Assembly (NCBI GenBank): GCA_950295325.1
Contig: OX485803.1
Location: forward strand, 56,063,554 to 56,127,553
Length of the DNA: 64,000 nt
Source of the DNA: Polytrichum commune
Lineage: Eukaryota > Streptophyta > Polytrichopsida > Polytrichales > Polytrichaceae
Direction of reading: 5' to 3'
Part shown: positions 46,291 through 57,935 of the stretch, piece by piece
Layout: every line of letters starts with the position of its first letter
Position numbering within the stretch: the stretch's first letter is position 1
Program-made: the position numbers and the translations under genes
Notes under the pieces: generated by a model
Seen by the model: only the letters and a program-made list of their open reading frames with translations
What the model was told of the DNA's origin: nothing
Databases searched by the model: none

Positions 46291-46944
46291 CCAAAGCAAC
46301 AAGTAACCAAGAAGTGCCACAGACCCTTAGACCTAACACCTTCATAAACCACAAGCAATCACACCCAATTGATTTTCTTTCCATGGAACACCCCATCCTT
46401 TGTCAAATTGTCGTAGTTCTCTAGCAGCTTAGGCACCTTTCTGCCTAATAATTAATTAAAGCGCGAAAGTAATTTATTCATCCCATAAAATAATATTCTA
46501 AAGTTGGGAAAAATAAAAAAAGTAATCCAAAAAAAGTTAGACTTTGATTAAAGTCATTTTAATAATTCATGAACGGTTTTCCTAATTTCATCTATGGCGA
46601 TTTTGTGATTTTAGGCACTCTTTGAATTTTTACTTTTAATTTTTTAATTTTTTTGGGACACTCCACGAAATTAATTTCCCAAAAATTTAGGCACCTTTAA
46701 AATTAATTATTTTCTGCACAAGCTGCTAGAGAGCTATGGTACTCCAAAATGCAACCAAACCTTGCAATTGATAAAACCTTGGAGTCAAGAACAATAACCT
46801 TCCATACGAGGAGCCCATATTCAAGCAGATGGTGCCATAACTCCATTTGTTGATGTAGGTGGATATTCTATGTCAATACCAACTCAAATCCATGTTATGA
46901 AACATAAGGTAGATGTGCCTAAATAGGACATAGCAATACTATGG
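46291..46944. other. Unassigned sequence
   Basis: A very AT-rich core at 46430-46710 is bounded by TCTCTAGCAGCTTAGGCACC and AGGCACC..GCTGCTAGAGAGCT-like complement (about 46418 and 46690-46735). This looks like a further TIR element of about 310 bp. Confidence 0.45.
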
Positions 46945-47230
46945 ACACCTCTATTTGAGTGGCATGTGCTTAGGTGTGGATTTAAAAATTGGACACGAAA
47001 ATGGCATGTGTTTAAAAGAGATTGGACTGCGTGGTCAAAATATGTTAACTGTCTTGGACTCCATAGTCAACATGATTGGAGGGACCTATATGACCACTCA
47101 ATGAGCACGAGAATCTTCACTTTCATAGTGAATAAGATATTCATGTGAGCTCCAAAAGTTATGAGGCAAGTGGCTTCAGGCTCGATTTGGATTTGCTATT
47201 TTGTGTTTCGTATCATATGAGAACTGGGTG
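46945..47230 (+). repeat. Dispersed repeat family, copy 4
   Basis: The most complete member: CACCTCTATTTGAGTGGCATG, TTAAAAGAGATTGGACTGCG, GGGACCTATATGACCACTCA, ATTCATGTGAGCTCCAAAAG, AAGTGGCTTCAGGCTCG. Confidence 0.55.
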
Positions 47231-47429
47231 CAGAGAGAAATTGTATCCAAGTAACACACATGCACCTTAACCCCATCATGCCAACTTTGAGTGTTAGAAA
47301 ATATGCCTTCTTTGCTCAACTGTGAAAACTCTTCAAGGTTCTTATGATTACCTCATGCCCCGATCACACCAAACTTCTTGTCCGGTTCAAGCCATGAAAT
47401 TGGTGGGGAGTATGTTGAGAATTAGACGT

Positions 47430-47508
47430 TGGCTACCACTTTTCACACTATTACAACCAGAGATGCTGACAGATAGTGTCCGAAGTGGTTGGTGTGATCA
47501 ACCCTAAA
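47430..47508 (-). repeat. ~80-bp repeat, inverted copy
   Basis: Reverse complement of the 43.03-kb repeat with about a dozen differences; it lies just upstream of the LINE 3' end at 47.56 kb. Confidence 0.55.
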
Positions 47509-47559
47509 ATGTAGATCAAAGATACCCGAGTCTCTGTCTAGATTTGGAATTAGCACAAA

Positions 47560-48020
47560 TTTTAAAGCTTCACCACAACAAATTCTTTGTCCCTGGTTAA
47601 CTGTATTTATGGATGCAACTCTGACTTGGGATTCTTATGTTATTCTATTGTTAGGTTGGAAAGAACGGAAGTGAAATAAAAAAACAAAAAAACTCGGGCT
47701 TTTTGGTATCTATGTAAACTCATCTATCATTTGGAAAGAAAATAGGCCCCATGTGAATCGAGCGCCAATTTATTGTACTTTGTGCTGGAGTGTCCACTCT
47801 ATAGCGCAATTCGAAATACATTTTTCCCTTGTTCCATAATGTAGTACTAGGCAGTCTCTAGTCTTTCATCTAATTAGAGCATCAAGTTGATATCAACTTG
47901 TATCTTACAGAGGTCACTACATGCTGTTACGCTAGGGAATTAGCCTTTTCTGACATCATTTTGTCCCATAAACTTTTCTGGCGTCCTTGACTTTTAGATC
48001 AATTTCATTTTGTTCTCATT
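47560..48020 (+). pseudogene. LINE 3' end (second family), copy 1
   Basis: Short coding remnant LLYFVLECPLYSAIRNTFF at about 47770-47826, then a degenerate stretch ending RSLHAVTLGN and stop near 47940. The ECPLY block is typical of the cysteine-rich tail of LINE reverse-transcriptase proteins. The sequence after the stop (CCTTTTCTGACATCAT, CCCATAAACTTTTCTGG) is shared with 56.9 kb, so it is probably the 3' UTR. Nothing upstream of about 47560 is recognisable. Confidence 0.5.
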
Positions 48021-49589
48021 AGACCCTAGTAGACTAATTCGTGCCTCTGAATTGGGTTGAGTAGGGTTTAGGGTTTGGATACTCGACTCATCGCACACAT
48101 GATCATGCTGATGAATCCAAGAAAATCACTCTCACTCAACAATGGGCCAACAAATTAATCTGGAAGTTTCTATGGAACAATGACATTGTTGATTGGTGCA
48201 TAAGGAAATTATTTGCATCTGTGGTGACATTATCAGAGGTGTGCAAGTGCAAGAGTGTGGAGGATTCATAATTACATTTTGTGACAAAATGGTTCATCGT
48301 GGTACATGAAATTATAATGGCGCATTCTTGTCATCCAGGAGTGTTCAATAAGTTGTGTATGCATATTCTCAAAGCAACAATAGGCAAGGTGTGTTGAAAG
48401 AAGCATATTGAAGCTTAAAACTATAGATACACACTCATTTGTGTATCTTTGCGATGGTCTTGAAGTTGAGTCTATGTGTTGGGTTCATATTTTTGTGTAT
48501 TCTGAAACAACCAAGAACCGTGGGCATAAAATTTTTGAAAAGTAGAAGTACACTTTGATTTTCATGTAGTCAAATTTGTCAAGCTTGACTAGTATTAATC
48601 TATATTATCTCTCACATGTCAAGGGATGCTTCATACACACTCATAGCCATAATTTTTTTCTCTTCCTTTATTTATCATTACTGATTGTTATAATCGCTCT
48701 CGCATTCTACCTACTTGGGCTATCATCAAGAACACACATTGAAGGAGTGCTATGGCATTCATAGGTTTCATCCACTCTTCCCCATACTGACGTACAACTC
48801 CCTCTTAGACTCTTGCATCCTTGTCCACTCTCATAGTTTCATCAATTTGTTGCCTTCATTGATGTAGTTCTTACAACCTTCATCCTTCTTCCTCCTTGCT
48901 CTATCGCCAAAGGCTTACTTGCTTATATTTACTCTTAATTTCATCTTCTATATCACTTGCAGTTTAATTGCTCTCAAGCAATTATCCTCATGATCTTTCT
49001 CTCAATTACACCCTCATCAAACTTGCCCTCTTCCTCAACAATCCACTTCTCACAAGGCTATTGCAATATCTTATTTATTCACACTCACTCCAATTCTTAC
49101 AACCTTCTAACATTTCACTCGTTCATCCTAACAACCTACTTGCTCAACTCATGCTCATTGCCATCCTTCACATACGTTTCACATCTTACCTAGCTTCAAA
49201 CTTGAAACTTCAACAATCAGAATTCGATTTTTCATGCACCACAAAGTTTACTTGCTTATCATAATTAAATTAATTGAAGAATCCGAATTACTCGGTTCTA
49301 CAAGTCCATTGCCTTTCCGGCCTAATGTCTATCTATCCGATCTCAAACACTAAGCATCAATGATTCCTAAGTTGTATGCCTTCTATGGAACTATGTCTGG
49401 TATTGCATATGAAAATAGCCTTCTCCTACTTATTGACTCACGAGGAAAGAGAAGGTGGTTACATGTAATAACCAACTTATCATGGCAATAGCCTTCTGAT
49501 CCTATTGTGGATGAGATTCTAATCACCAAATGTTGGATGAAAGCCACCAATAATTGAGAATAGCCCACTTCAGCCGGGCCATGGCCAAA
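48021..49589. other. Unassigned; pyrimidine-rich block at 48.6-49.25 kb
   Basis: C/T-rich plus strand at 48.6-49.25 kb grading into the A/C-rich LINE. Could be highly decayed upstream LINE sequence; no motif found. Confidence 0.4.
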
Positions 49590-50494
49590 AAAAGTGGCTT
49601 ACACTCACCACAAAACAAACAAACAAAGCCAAGCCTTTATGACATTCCCAACCACCACTGAGCAAAAAATTCACATACTCAACACGGTCATCAAATCAAT
49701 AATCGCATATGCATATTATGAGGTCCCATTCTCTAAACCCGACATTAAGAAAATGGACAAAACCCTCAATAAACTCATATAAACTAAATTTGCAACATAG
49801 CGAAGAGCACCGCAAATGCACTCACACACCTACTAATAGAATACTTTGGGATGAATACCACATCCTTACTCCCTGACTATATCAACTGCATAGGTCAATA
49901 ACTCATCCAAGCGCTCAATGACCAAGGACAACTCATCGAAATATACCAAGGCCTCACCAAACACATAGCTGCAAAATAAGGAGGCACCGAACGCTTCTCA
50001 ACATTAGAATATCAAGCATGCTCCCGCTCATCCATTTCTAGAACCATGTTCCTACTAAATAGAGAATACAAAATCCACATACATCCCACCCGCAACAAAC
50101 TCGCACTCACACGTACACCAATAAAAACAACATGGCGAAGTGCACCATGGTTTTGACTTCTCCCCCATAACAACAAACAAATGAACGAAAATACCTCAAT
50201 GAATTATACATATATAGCATCACCACTATTGCACAAATACAACATTCCATCACACATTCAATCCTCACACTTGAAGAATTATGACAAAATACAAAGCAAC
50301 CTGAAAACTAATAAGGGTGCCCTCCAACAAGCCTCCACCCTATTTTCCACCAACGCTCCCCCCTTACAACCAACTCGATCTTACACAACACCGCTCCCAA
50401 CAATCACCTACATACTAAACCTAACCTACCTATCAGTCCACCAACGGTAAGTCAATCAACGCCATCATTAGCACCAAGACCGTTGCTCTTAAAT

Positions 50495-50512
50495 GGGGGG
50501 GGGGGGGGGGGG
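50495..50512. repeat. Poly-G tract inside the LINE
   Basis: Homopolymer of about 18 G, likely a source of frameshift and assembly-length error. Comparable G or C runs occur near 26111, 28706, 36430, 61666 and 62263. Confidence 0.85.
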
Positions 50513-52109
50513 ACCAAAAACTATGAAAATATACTACTTATGTCAATGGTAGCTCACTTATACTACTATCACCAAATGGATAGTAGAATCCCAACTCCTC
50601 AACATCATGATAGATCACAATCTCCTTTTACTCAACAAATACATGAAACACACCTACGACCAACAACTCCTTGCCACATACAACAACCATGCCACATTCA
50701 TGCAATCCAAAGACACACGATTTGTCAAACCCCCAATTGACGCCTCGAACCTAACACTCTCATCCACGAAGGCAACCCCAACAAAGATATCCTCATCAAC
50801 AAACCCACCCTACAAATCAAAAGCTACGAGATGCACATATTCCACCAAACCGGAGCATATATCACCATTGTACCCCTCTCAAGAATAAGATGGCTATGGG
50901 ACCGTTTTAACCAAACAAATCACACCACCTGACCACCTGACCAACTTCCTACAACCTACAACAAGACTTTGAAACATAAATACTTTGGCTCGCCCAGAGA
51001 TACATAAACATCCTACCAAATTGAAAACCAAAAATCCCCACCAACAAGCACAACACTCAACACACCACCACCTTGTACACACTCATATGAGCATTTAACA
51101 TTACCCACTCATATTTCTCCTCCTCACTTACATGCCTCATAGAGCTCACCCGATGTAACTTGCCACATAACCAGGACATCCTCTTTGGATCAATAGGACT
51201 CACCTAACCATCACAGTAGACCATCATAGGCTTAGCACATACCACACATAACACTTCTGCCATTGAAGCCATACATTGGGCGACAACGCCGTTACCATAC
51301 TAATCATCAATCACAAGGAAAACAATATGCAAAACTTAAACTTCACCAAGGACAAAGATGTACACACCATCCTCAACATCCTCTCAACACTATACAATAC
51401 ATCACCGCATCCAAATGGCCAAGCTCCACCGATATGAGCCCCTCAATACATCCATCCTCTGCATACATAATCAAAGAACCCTCTCAGGCCACCACAACTA
51501 CGACAAAATATGATGGAAATTAACCAAGTCAACCTACCCACACACCCCATCATAAGCACACCAATTGAATATACAATAAAATATTCCCGCATATGTAGCA
51601 ACATCCCAAAGGATACATTGGGTCTACCCCCACCCAAGAATCAACCCCCCTACCGGACTCCCTATACACCCAATGCCCGCTTAAATACAACCCGCAACAT
51701 GCATATACATAGATGGATCTTACATATCCTTTGGATGGCGAAGGCATCAGAAACATGACCGGCTCATATGTATATAGCCCCTACAACAACCTCAAAATTG
51801 CAAAACAAATTCCCGGACAACAAATCATTCTTCATGTTGAACTTAATGCATTTTTAATAGCCATAACAATCTCTTAAAACTATGAACACGACGCATTTAT
51901 CCTCGCCGATAGCCTCAACAACATATATTTAATAAACAATCATATCAAGCATCTATCATCTCAACATCACCACCCATATATACTCCTCATAGCCGTCATA
52001 GTACAACAAATCATTTAGACCCCCACAATATCATAATCCAAAAATCCATGCACACACTGGAATAATAGGCAATGAAATAGCTGACCAACTAGCCAATGAT
52101 GGCCACGGG

Positions 52110-52560
52110 TAGATCACTTAGTGCATTTTAAAAACGACATGCGGCATAATATAGAGAGGATTAAAATCATTTGAAATAAAAACTATAAAGGAATTCCAAA
52201 TAATGAAGGGGCCATTAAATGTAGACAATCCCATTATAAGTAAGTTAGATGGACATAAGACGTGGGCCATTATTTTTTGTAAAATTAATATAGGGGCTGA
52301 AGATAAGGATCCTAGAAGGTATGTTTAGTATGGTATGTAAATGGGTTTAGGACTCACAGGGATGGATGATAATTGGGATTTCCGTCTGTCCAAAATTACT
52401 TTAAAGGAATACAAAGTACAAAAAATTGCAGTGACTTGGAAAATATAAGTAATGGAAGGGTGCAAACAAATGGGCCATTTTTTAAAATTTAAGTAATTAT
52501 ATGGAGGCTTTAATTCAACCCTTGAAGGTAAATAGCCCCAAAACAAAAAAACCCCAACCG
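52110..52560. other. Unidentified insertion inside the LINE
   Basis: The LINE coding signal stops after the RNase H domain and resumes near 52600. The intervening DNA loses the A/C-rich composition and has no recognisable frame. I could not find convincing terminal repeats or a target duplication. Confidence 0.45.
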
Positions 52561-53789
52561 CACATGGTGCACAAAAATGCCTTAGAGTGATCTACATGTG
52601 ATGATGGCACCACCCTACCTAAACCCAAAGCCACCCCATTGATACATATTGCACACACAACCCCATTTTGGTTACAAGGAATCCCAACCAGTACACATTA
52701 GGGCAAAATTTGCAACATTCATGCATACATAAACAAAATGCACCATCAACTTGAACTCAATAGTGCCACATCCAATTACGCCTATGTCAACATATGGGTC
52801 TCCAACGAGCATGTCGACCACAAAATCTCCAACCACTTCTGGAAAACTCCCAACATCACGGATGCACAATAGACACAAACATTCAGATTCCGGCATGCCT
52901 AATATATGGGCAACCACCATAAAAACATATTCTGGCCACTTGCCTACCCGAACCCCAATTGCACACTCCGCCCAGAATAAAAAACCACACGTAGATGCAC
53001 CTCCCTTTGAAGTGTATGGATCAATTCCTCAAATGCCTTTGAATCACCCGACACAACAAAAATAGTCCACCAAATCACCCAAACATTACAATCAAACAAA
53101 CACACAAGTTTCTACATGCTTACAAATGCAAGACACGATGATGGCCAAGTGCAAGACACAAGTGTGCCGAACCGGCTGCTAGCATGCTCATGCATTGCAC
53201 CACCCTATATATGCCAAGCTAGACCGAGGCCCAATATCCTTTGCATCCTTGGTACTCCTAATGACATCCAACTCCCAATAGCCCCGACATGCAACAACAC
53301 CCTACAGTTTATTGAATTTACATTCTACCATGATAGATTCCCCAACACATAAACCACTAAAAAACGCGAAAAAATACAACCCCCTCAAAACCACGCTTAG
53401 AAACTCCGACTAGAAAGTAAATCCACTAATCACCATCACAATGGGAGTTTGAGGAGCAATCCAAAAACAATATAGGAAGGCCCTGGGACAAATACATGTG
53501 CCCAAGTCTGAAACCAAATGATTAATGAAGACAATCCACACCAAAACCAACAAATACCTCATGTATCTAGTCCTCAACAAAAGAAAACTTGATACCAAAC
53601 AAGACCCGGTGGAACCCCCATAACACCGACCCCTCTACCCAGTACAATTTTGCTGTAAGTCCTAGGTGAAAACCCTCCGAAAGGAAGTAAACACCCCTAC
53701 AATGACGTTTGGTAATACATGATCATTGTAAAAGAGAACGTTCACCCATTCATGTTGGGGGCTACAAAAGCACCAATGTCCATTTTATT

Positions 53790-53960
53790 TATTTATTGTT
53801 TGCAAGTCTAGGTAGTTCCATGTTACGATCATTCTGTTATTCTTTATCAATTAGAGGTTTATTCCACAAATTCCTCTGAAATGATGGGTAATTTTCACGA
53901 ATTCTTGAATTTCAACCAGTTATTTCTTAAACCCAACCAATTCATTTGTAAACCAACTCA
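53790..53960 (+). repeat. R210 dispersed repeat, copy 3, just after the LINE
   Basis: CAAGTCTAGGTAGTTCCATG, ACGATCATTC, TCTTGAATTTCAACCAG, TTCTTAAACCCAACCAATTC. It follows the LINE 3' region directly. Confidence 0.52.
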
Positions 53961-54900
53961 GAGCACCCCCACCAGATATCGCATGGGACGAAAAAACCAT
54001 AGTGGATACTATTTTACACCACTCTATCCTACGACAATCAGGTGACAGGTAATATTGACAAAACTCTCTTCCTAGCGAGGGCATACGCAACTATTGGTGG
54101 ACTTTGACCGATGATGAGTGACCATGCCCAAGTTGACGACCTCCCCAAATACATATACACCAATCAATTATGTTTGGCGTTTGTGTATTCTGGTGGTGAT
54201 GCTCTTAGAAGCCGGTTCTCCTCGTTCATTGCACGGATATCTCTCATTTCAAGTAGGCGCAGCCAGTGCAACCTGCCTAGCTACATTCACAAACTTCCAG
54301 AACTATATATATATGTCCGATGCCTTCATGAGCCTATTATAAGACACAGCATACATGTCGACGCATCATTCATATATATGCTGCCAGCGACCCACAGTCA
54401 ACCGTACTGATGAGTGTAAAGTCTGAAGTTGGCAACGGTCATAACAAGTCATGTATATTCTGAAGGCCACAAAGTAAATGCTTCTCGATTTACAGGCCAT
54501 CTACTTTGTATGAAGTCATATAAGATACTCTATGGCAACCTAGCTACTACGCGATGGGAGAAAATCATATAATAGTATATGCATATGTCCAAAGTTATGT
54601 ATCCTGTATGTTGTGTTGAAGATTGTGATGTAATCCTACGTAGGGAGGTGTGTACGAAGTGACGAGAGTAGATAATGGATCAATGAATGAGAAATGAACT
54701 TCAACTGCATCAATATCCATGGATCGTATTATACAACACAATGGCTGCAATCGTGTGACTGTCCACCATATCATACTCTCTTGCATTGCATCGGGTCAGG
54801 CCCAACCAAGCTCCCCATTGACACCATCCCGATGCAATATTCATTGCGGCTTACCACACTTCAATGATAGACTTGTCATTGAAACTGGCTAGTGGTTGGC
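53961..54900. other. Unassigned sequence
   Basis: A 99-codon frame at 54111 overlaps another at 54118 and has no recognisable domain. Nothing else seen. Confidence 0.4.
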
Positions 54901-54903
54901 TAA

Positions 54904-55473
54904 GGGGTTGTTTACATCATGGACCATGCAGTTGTCCTATGTCGGATGTCCTTTATCCATGGTCACATTTTCATGATCTGATTTTTGTAAAATGCACTTT
55001 TAAAAAAGAGTCTATGGCTCCGCGTTGAGAGCATCGACCAATCGCCGAAAAATGGATGTGATGATAGACTTTCTTTAAACATGTCCAAAAAGGGAAGTTT
55101 TGGTATCTTTTCTTCTTCTTCATGTTTGACCTTCTCCCCTTTCCCCTTCTCCCCTTCTTTCCTCTTAGCTATAGTCATGTTTGGCCAAAACATAAGAAGA
55201 TTAAAAAAATATCGAAACAACACTTCTTTGCCATGGTCCTTTGGCAGTTGCAGCCAAAACCTCTTTTGCCTCCCTCACCACGAAGCTTGTTGCACCATGG
55301 CAGTGGATAATGTAGGCCCAAATATAGGCCTTTTGGGGACCTCAAGTTCCATGGTCACTCTTACATTTTATTTTCTTGATGTAAACCAAAGTGGTCCTAG
55401 GACGAGTTCAATCGACAATCACATATTTTAGAGGAGCAGGGACAACTTCGTGGTTCATGATGCAAACAACCCC
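54904..55473. mobile_element. PIF/Harbinger-like TIR element, copy 5, TSD TAA
   Basis: Ends GGGGTTGTTTACATCATGG and ...TCATGATGCAAACAACCCC, flanked by TAA (54901-54903, 55474-55476). The interior shares CCTCTTTTGCCTCCCTCACC and TTTTGGGGACCTCAA with copies 1 and 4. Non-coding, about 21 kb from the cluster. Confidence 0.85.
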
Positions 55474-55476
55474 TAA

Positions 55477-56639
55477 GGTAGAGGAGCCACAAAGAGACAC
55501 TTCTTTGAACTTTGTAATATCATGAAGGTTTCATAACTGGAGAAAATTTCAAGTTTTTTCAATCATAGATCTACCAAACTATGAAGAGTCTACAAAAATG
55601 TATATATAAATCAAATAAAAAAGCTTATATGCAGCCAACATAAAATTGCAAAGTTGTTTAAAGAGATGAGCCTTTTACTATCCACTAGAGGTGGGTCCAT
55701 TAGAGTTGGATTATTAGGTAAGAATTGTCAAACCAATCTAATCGTGGGTGATAGTCCTTTACTTAATGAAGGTGTTGTTCCCTTTTTGTGGAATATTTCT
55801 TACAACACCTTGTTGAGTAGATAGATCCTATGTTAGCCATTGTGATTGGTAAAAGTTGATGCTTTGCAAAATGAGAATTACATCCTTCTTATATCACCAC
55901 TACGATAGGCCAAAGTTGTGCTATTTTGCACTTAAATGTTGCATTTAAGGGAACCAACATGAAACACTTGAAGAAAAGGAAATGAAGATACAAAGTCCTA
56001 GTGCATGAGGCGAGAGAGTACAAGTGTGGAGGGTGAACTTAGTCTAACTGGAAGGATGGGTGCTGCCAAGGGGATTTATCAAAGCAAAGTAAGATGGACT
56101 TGATTGTGGGGAGACCAAGGTGCGAGTGCCAAGCCACGGAGGATTTACTTGCGAAGGTGTGCCTTGGAGTGGGAGCGCATGGACGGCCATCCATGTCCAA
56201 GAGGGTGAACAAGGTGATGGGAGTCACAACCTCGTAATGCATTTTATTACCTATTGGCTTAACCACAATGTCCGTTACTTACCTTTGGCAGGGTCAGGTC
56301 ATTAAGGCCAAAACTAAGGCGAGCCAAGCATAGAGGTTGACATAGAGCAACATGAGGACTGCATGCAAGAAGTTGGGTAGGAGGAGTGCGCATTAACCTC
56401 CACATGGAGTTGAATTATGAAGTTGTTGTTGTCCAAATTGTGGGGTGTGATGACTTAGCTCCATTCCTAGGAGAGGAGTGGGGAGCACCACACACAAAGC
56501 TTGATGAGAACATCGAGCTCTTTTAATGGAGGGCAAGATGTCAAACTCCTCAAGGGATTAGTTGCTTTTAACAGTGGTTTACTTATGACACCGTTGCACA
56601 TGCTTGTAGAGGGTTTAGAGATGACAAATAGGTATTGCC
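55477..56639. other. Unassigned sequence upstream of a LINE 3' end
   Basis: Moderately balanced composition at 56.04-56.5 kb could be decayed coding DNA of the LINE or another element; no motif recognised. Confidence 0.4.
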
Positions 56640-56995
56640 AAAAGCAAAATGTTACTTCTAGGCTCCTCTAGCTTATCCCAATCTCCAGAGATTGAAAAAA
56701 CAAATATGTCACTTTTGCTTTGACAATATAGTTGAAGATGAAACACACTTTGTTGGAATGTCTCATCTACAACTTCTTAAAAGAGTTACCCTCCCTATTT
56801 TAGAATGTGATACTAGTTAGTATCAAGTCTTTCTTCGAATTGGATCATCGTTAATAATAGCCTCTATCTTAGATAGGTCATTACACTTTATTTCTCTAGG
56901 AAATTAACCTTTTCTAACATCATCTTCATGTATTTCTAATCCCATAAGTCTTTTTGGCTTCATGAAAATCAATTTCATTTCATAGTACAACCTCC
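56640..56995 (+). pseudogene. LINE 3' end (second family), copy 2
   Basis: Frame around 56691 reads RLKKQICHFC then EDETHF, a CxxC...H zinc-binding tail as in LINE proteins; the expected following Cys is lost. It ends RSLHFISLGN and stop near 56907, followed by the same 3' UTR-like sequence as at 47.94 kb. One internal stop (near 56818). Confidence 0.52.
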
Positions 56996-57734
56996 CTCCT
57001 CTCTTTCTCGCTCGCTTTCATTCCAATAAAGAAGCCTCACTGCAAAAAGAGGACCAAGTACAAAACAACAATCCACCGTGAAGACACTGTGAAGATTTTA
57101 TTAAAATTTCAAGTGATGGATCATTACATTATTCAGTTGCTATCAACCATTCCATTCTTATAATATCTAGTGACAATGCTTCACCCAAATCTACCTTGTT
57201 TTTCAGATGAAATCTACTTACAGACAAGCATCTGTAAGATATAATTCTAGCACCTTACATGCAATATTCCTGCCCCCACCCAACTTGGTCACTTAGCTGA
57301 ATAATGTAATGACTAATGAAACCTAAAATTGGTGTTTCACAACCTTGTTGAGGGTACATGAAGAGGAAATTGTTGCATATGGGCGCAAGTCTCATTCCTC
57401 CATGTTAAAAACTTGTTTTCATATACATTTTGGGTTGAATCATTTGGCGATTCATTTTAGACGTACCTATCACCATGGAGTCTGCACTAGATCACGGCGA
57501 GGTCTTTGGAGTCTATTTTGATTTGAAATTCTCTAGAAAATGGAACCTGCAACCAACATGTTATTTCAAGACATTTTAGTTGGCTAGATGAGAGGCACCA
57601 TAGAATGCAACAATCCCCTCACATGGGGCGAACTTCTATTACATAGCTATGGTACCTATTAAGCTCCACTCCCATTACTTGCCCCGCAAGGCCCAAATCT
57701 TATAATGAATTTAAAGTGAGGTGGCATCTTGTGA

Positions 57735-57935
57735 TGGCAACAATGAACGGAGAGAACTGACTGCTAGTTACGGATGAACCGGTTGAGTTTGAGAATTAAA
57801 CGGTTGGAGTTTAGAGGATTTCATAGAATATACCTCAAATTAATAAGGAAAACCTGAAAGATATCAACATGTAACCGGTTGGATTTGGAAACACTAGGAT
57901 CTTGACCGATTATGTCCATAAATCTTCCCAGACAC
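57735..57935 (-). repeat. R210 dispersed repeat, copy 4
   Basis: Minus-strand member: GATGAACCGGTTGAGTTTGA, AACGGTTGGAGTTTAG, ACATGTAACCGGTTGGATTT. It best preserves the AACCGGTTG repeats that are degraded in the other copies. Confidence 0.58.

Larger units (their letters stand above)
49590..53640 (+). pseudogene. 5'-truncated LINE ORF2 with C-terminal RNase H
   Basis: Non-LTR retrotransposon coding remnant, markedly A/C-rich on this strand. It opens in the region after the RT core (QAFMTFPTTTEQKIHILNTV, then IIAYAYYEVPFSKP) and continues as GMNTTSLLPDYINCIGQ, LIQALNDQGQL and MFLLNREYKIHIHP through several frames. RNase H is at 51700-52110: IYIDGS (51703), VELNAFL (about 51835), ADSLNNI (about 51904), HTGIIGNEIADQLAND (about 52050), so the catalytic D, E, D and a downstream D/H region are visible. 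After about 0.4 kb of unrelated sequence it resumes at about 52600 (IHIAHTTPFWLQGIP, KISNHFWKTPNITDA). A 78-codon frame follows at 53116-53352 (RPRPNILCILGTPNDIQLPI). Many stops and shifts. The RT core and endonuclease are absent, as expected of 5' truncation. Clade not determined. Confidence 0.82.

Noticed and set aside
48064-48079. Telomere-like TAGGGTTTAGGGTTTGG
   Set aside because: Only about two imperfect units; not a telomeric or interstitial array.
50181-51760. Several overlapping Pro/Thr/His-rich frames as separate genes
   Set aside because: They are alternative frames of the A/C-rich LINE remnant, which has few stops in any frame because of its composition.
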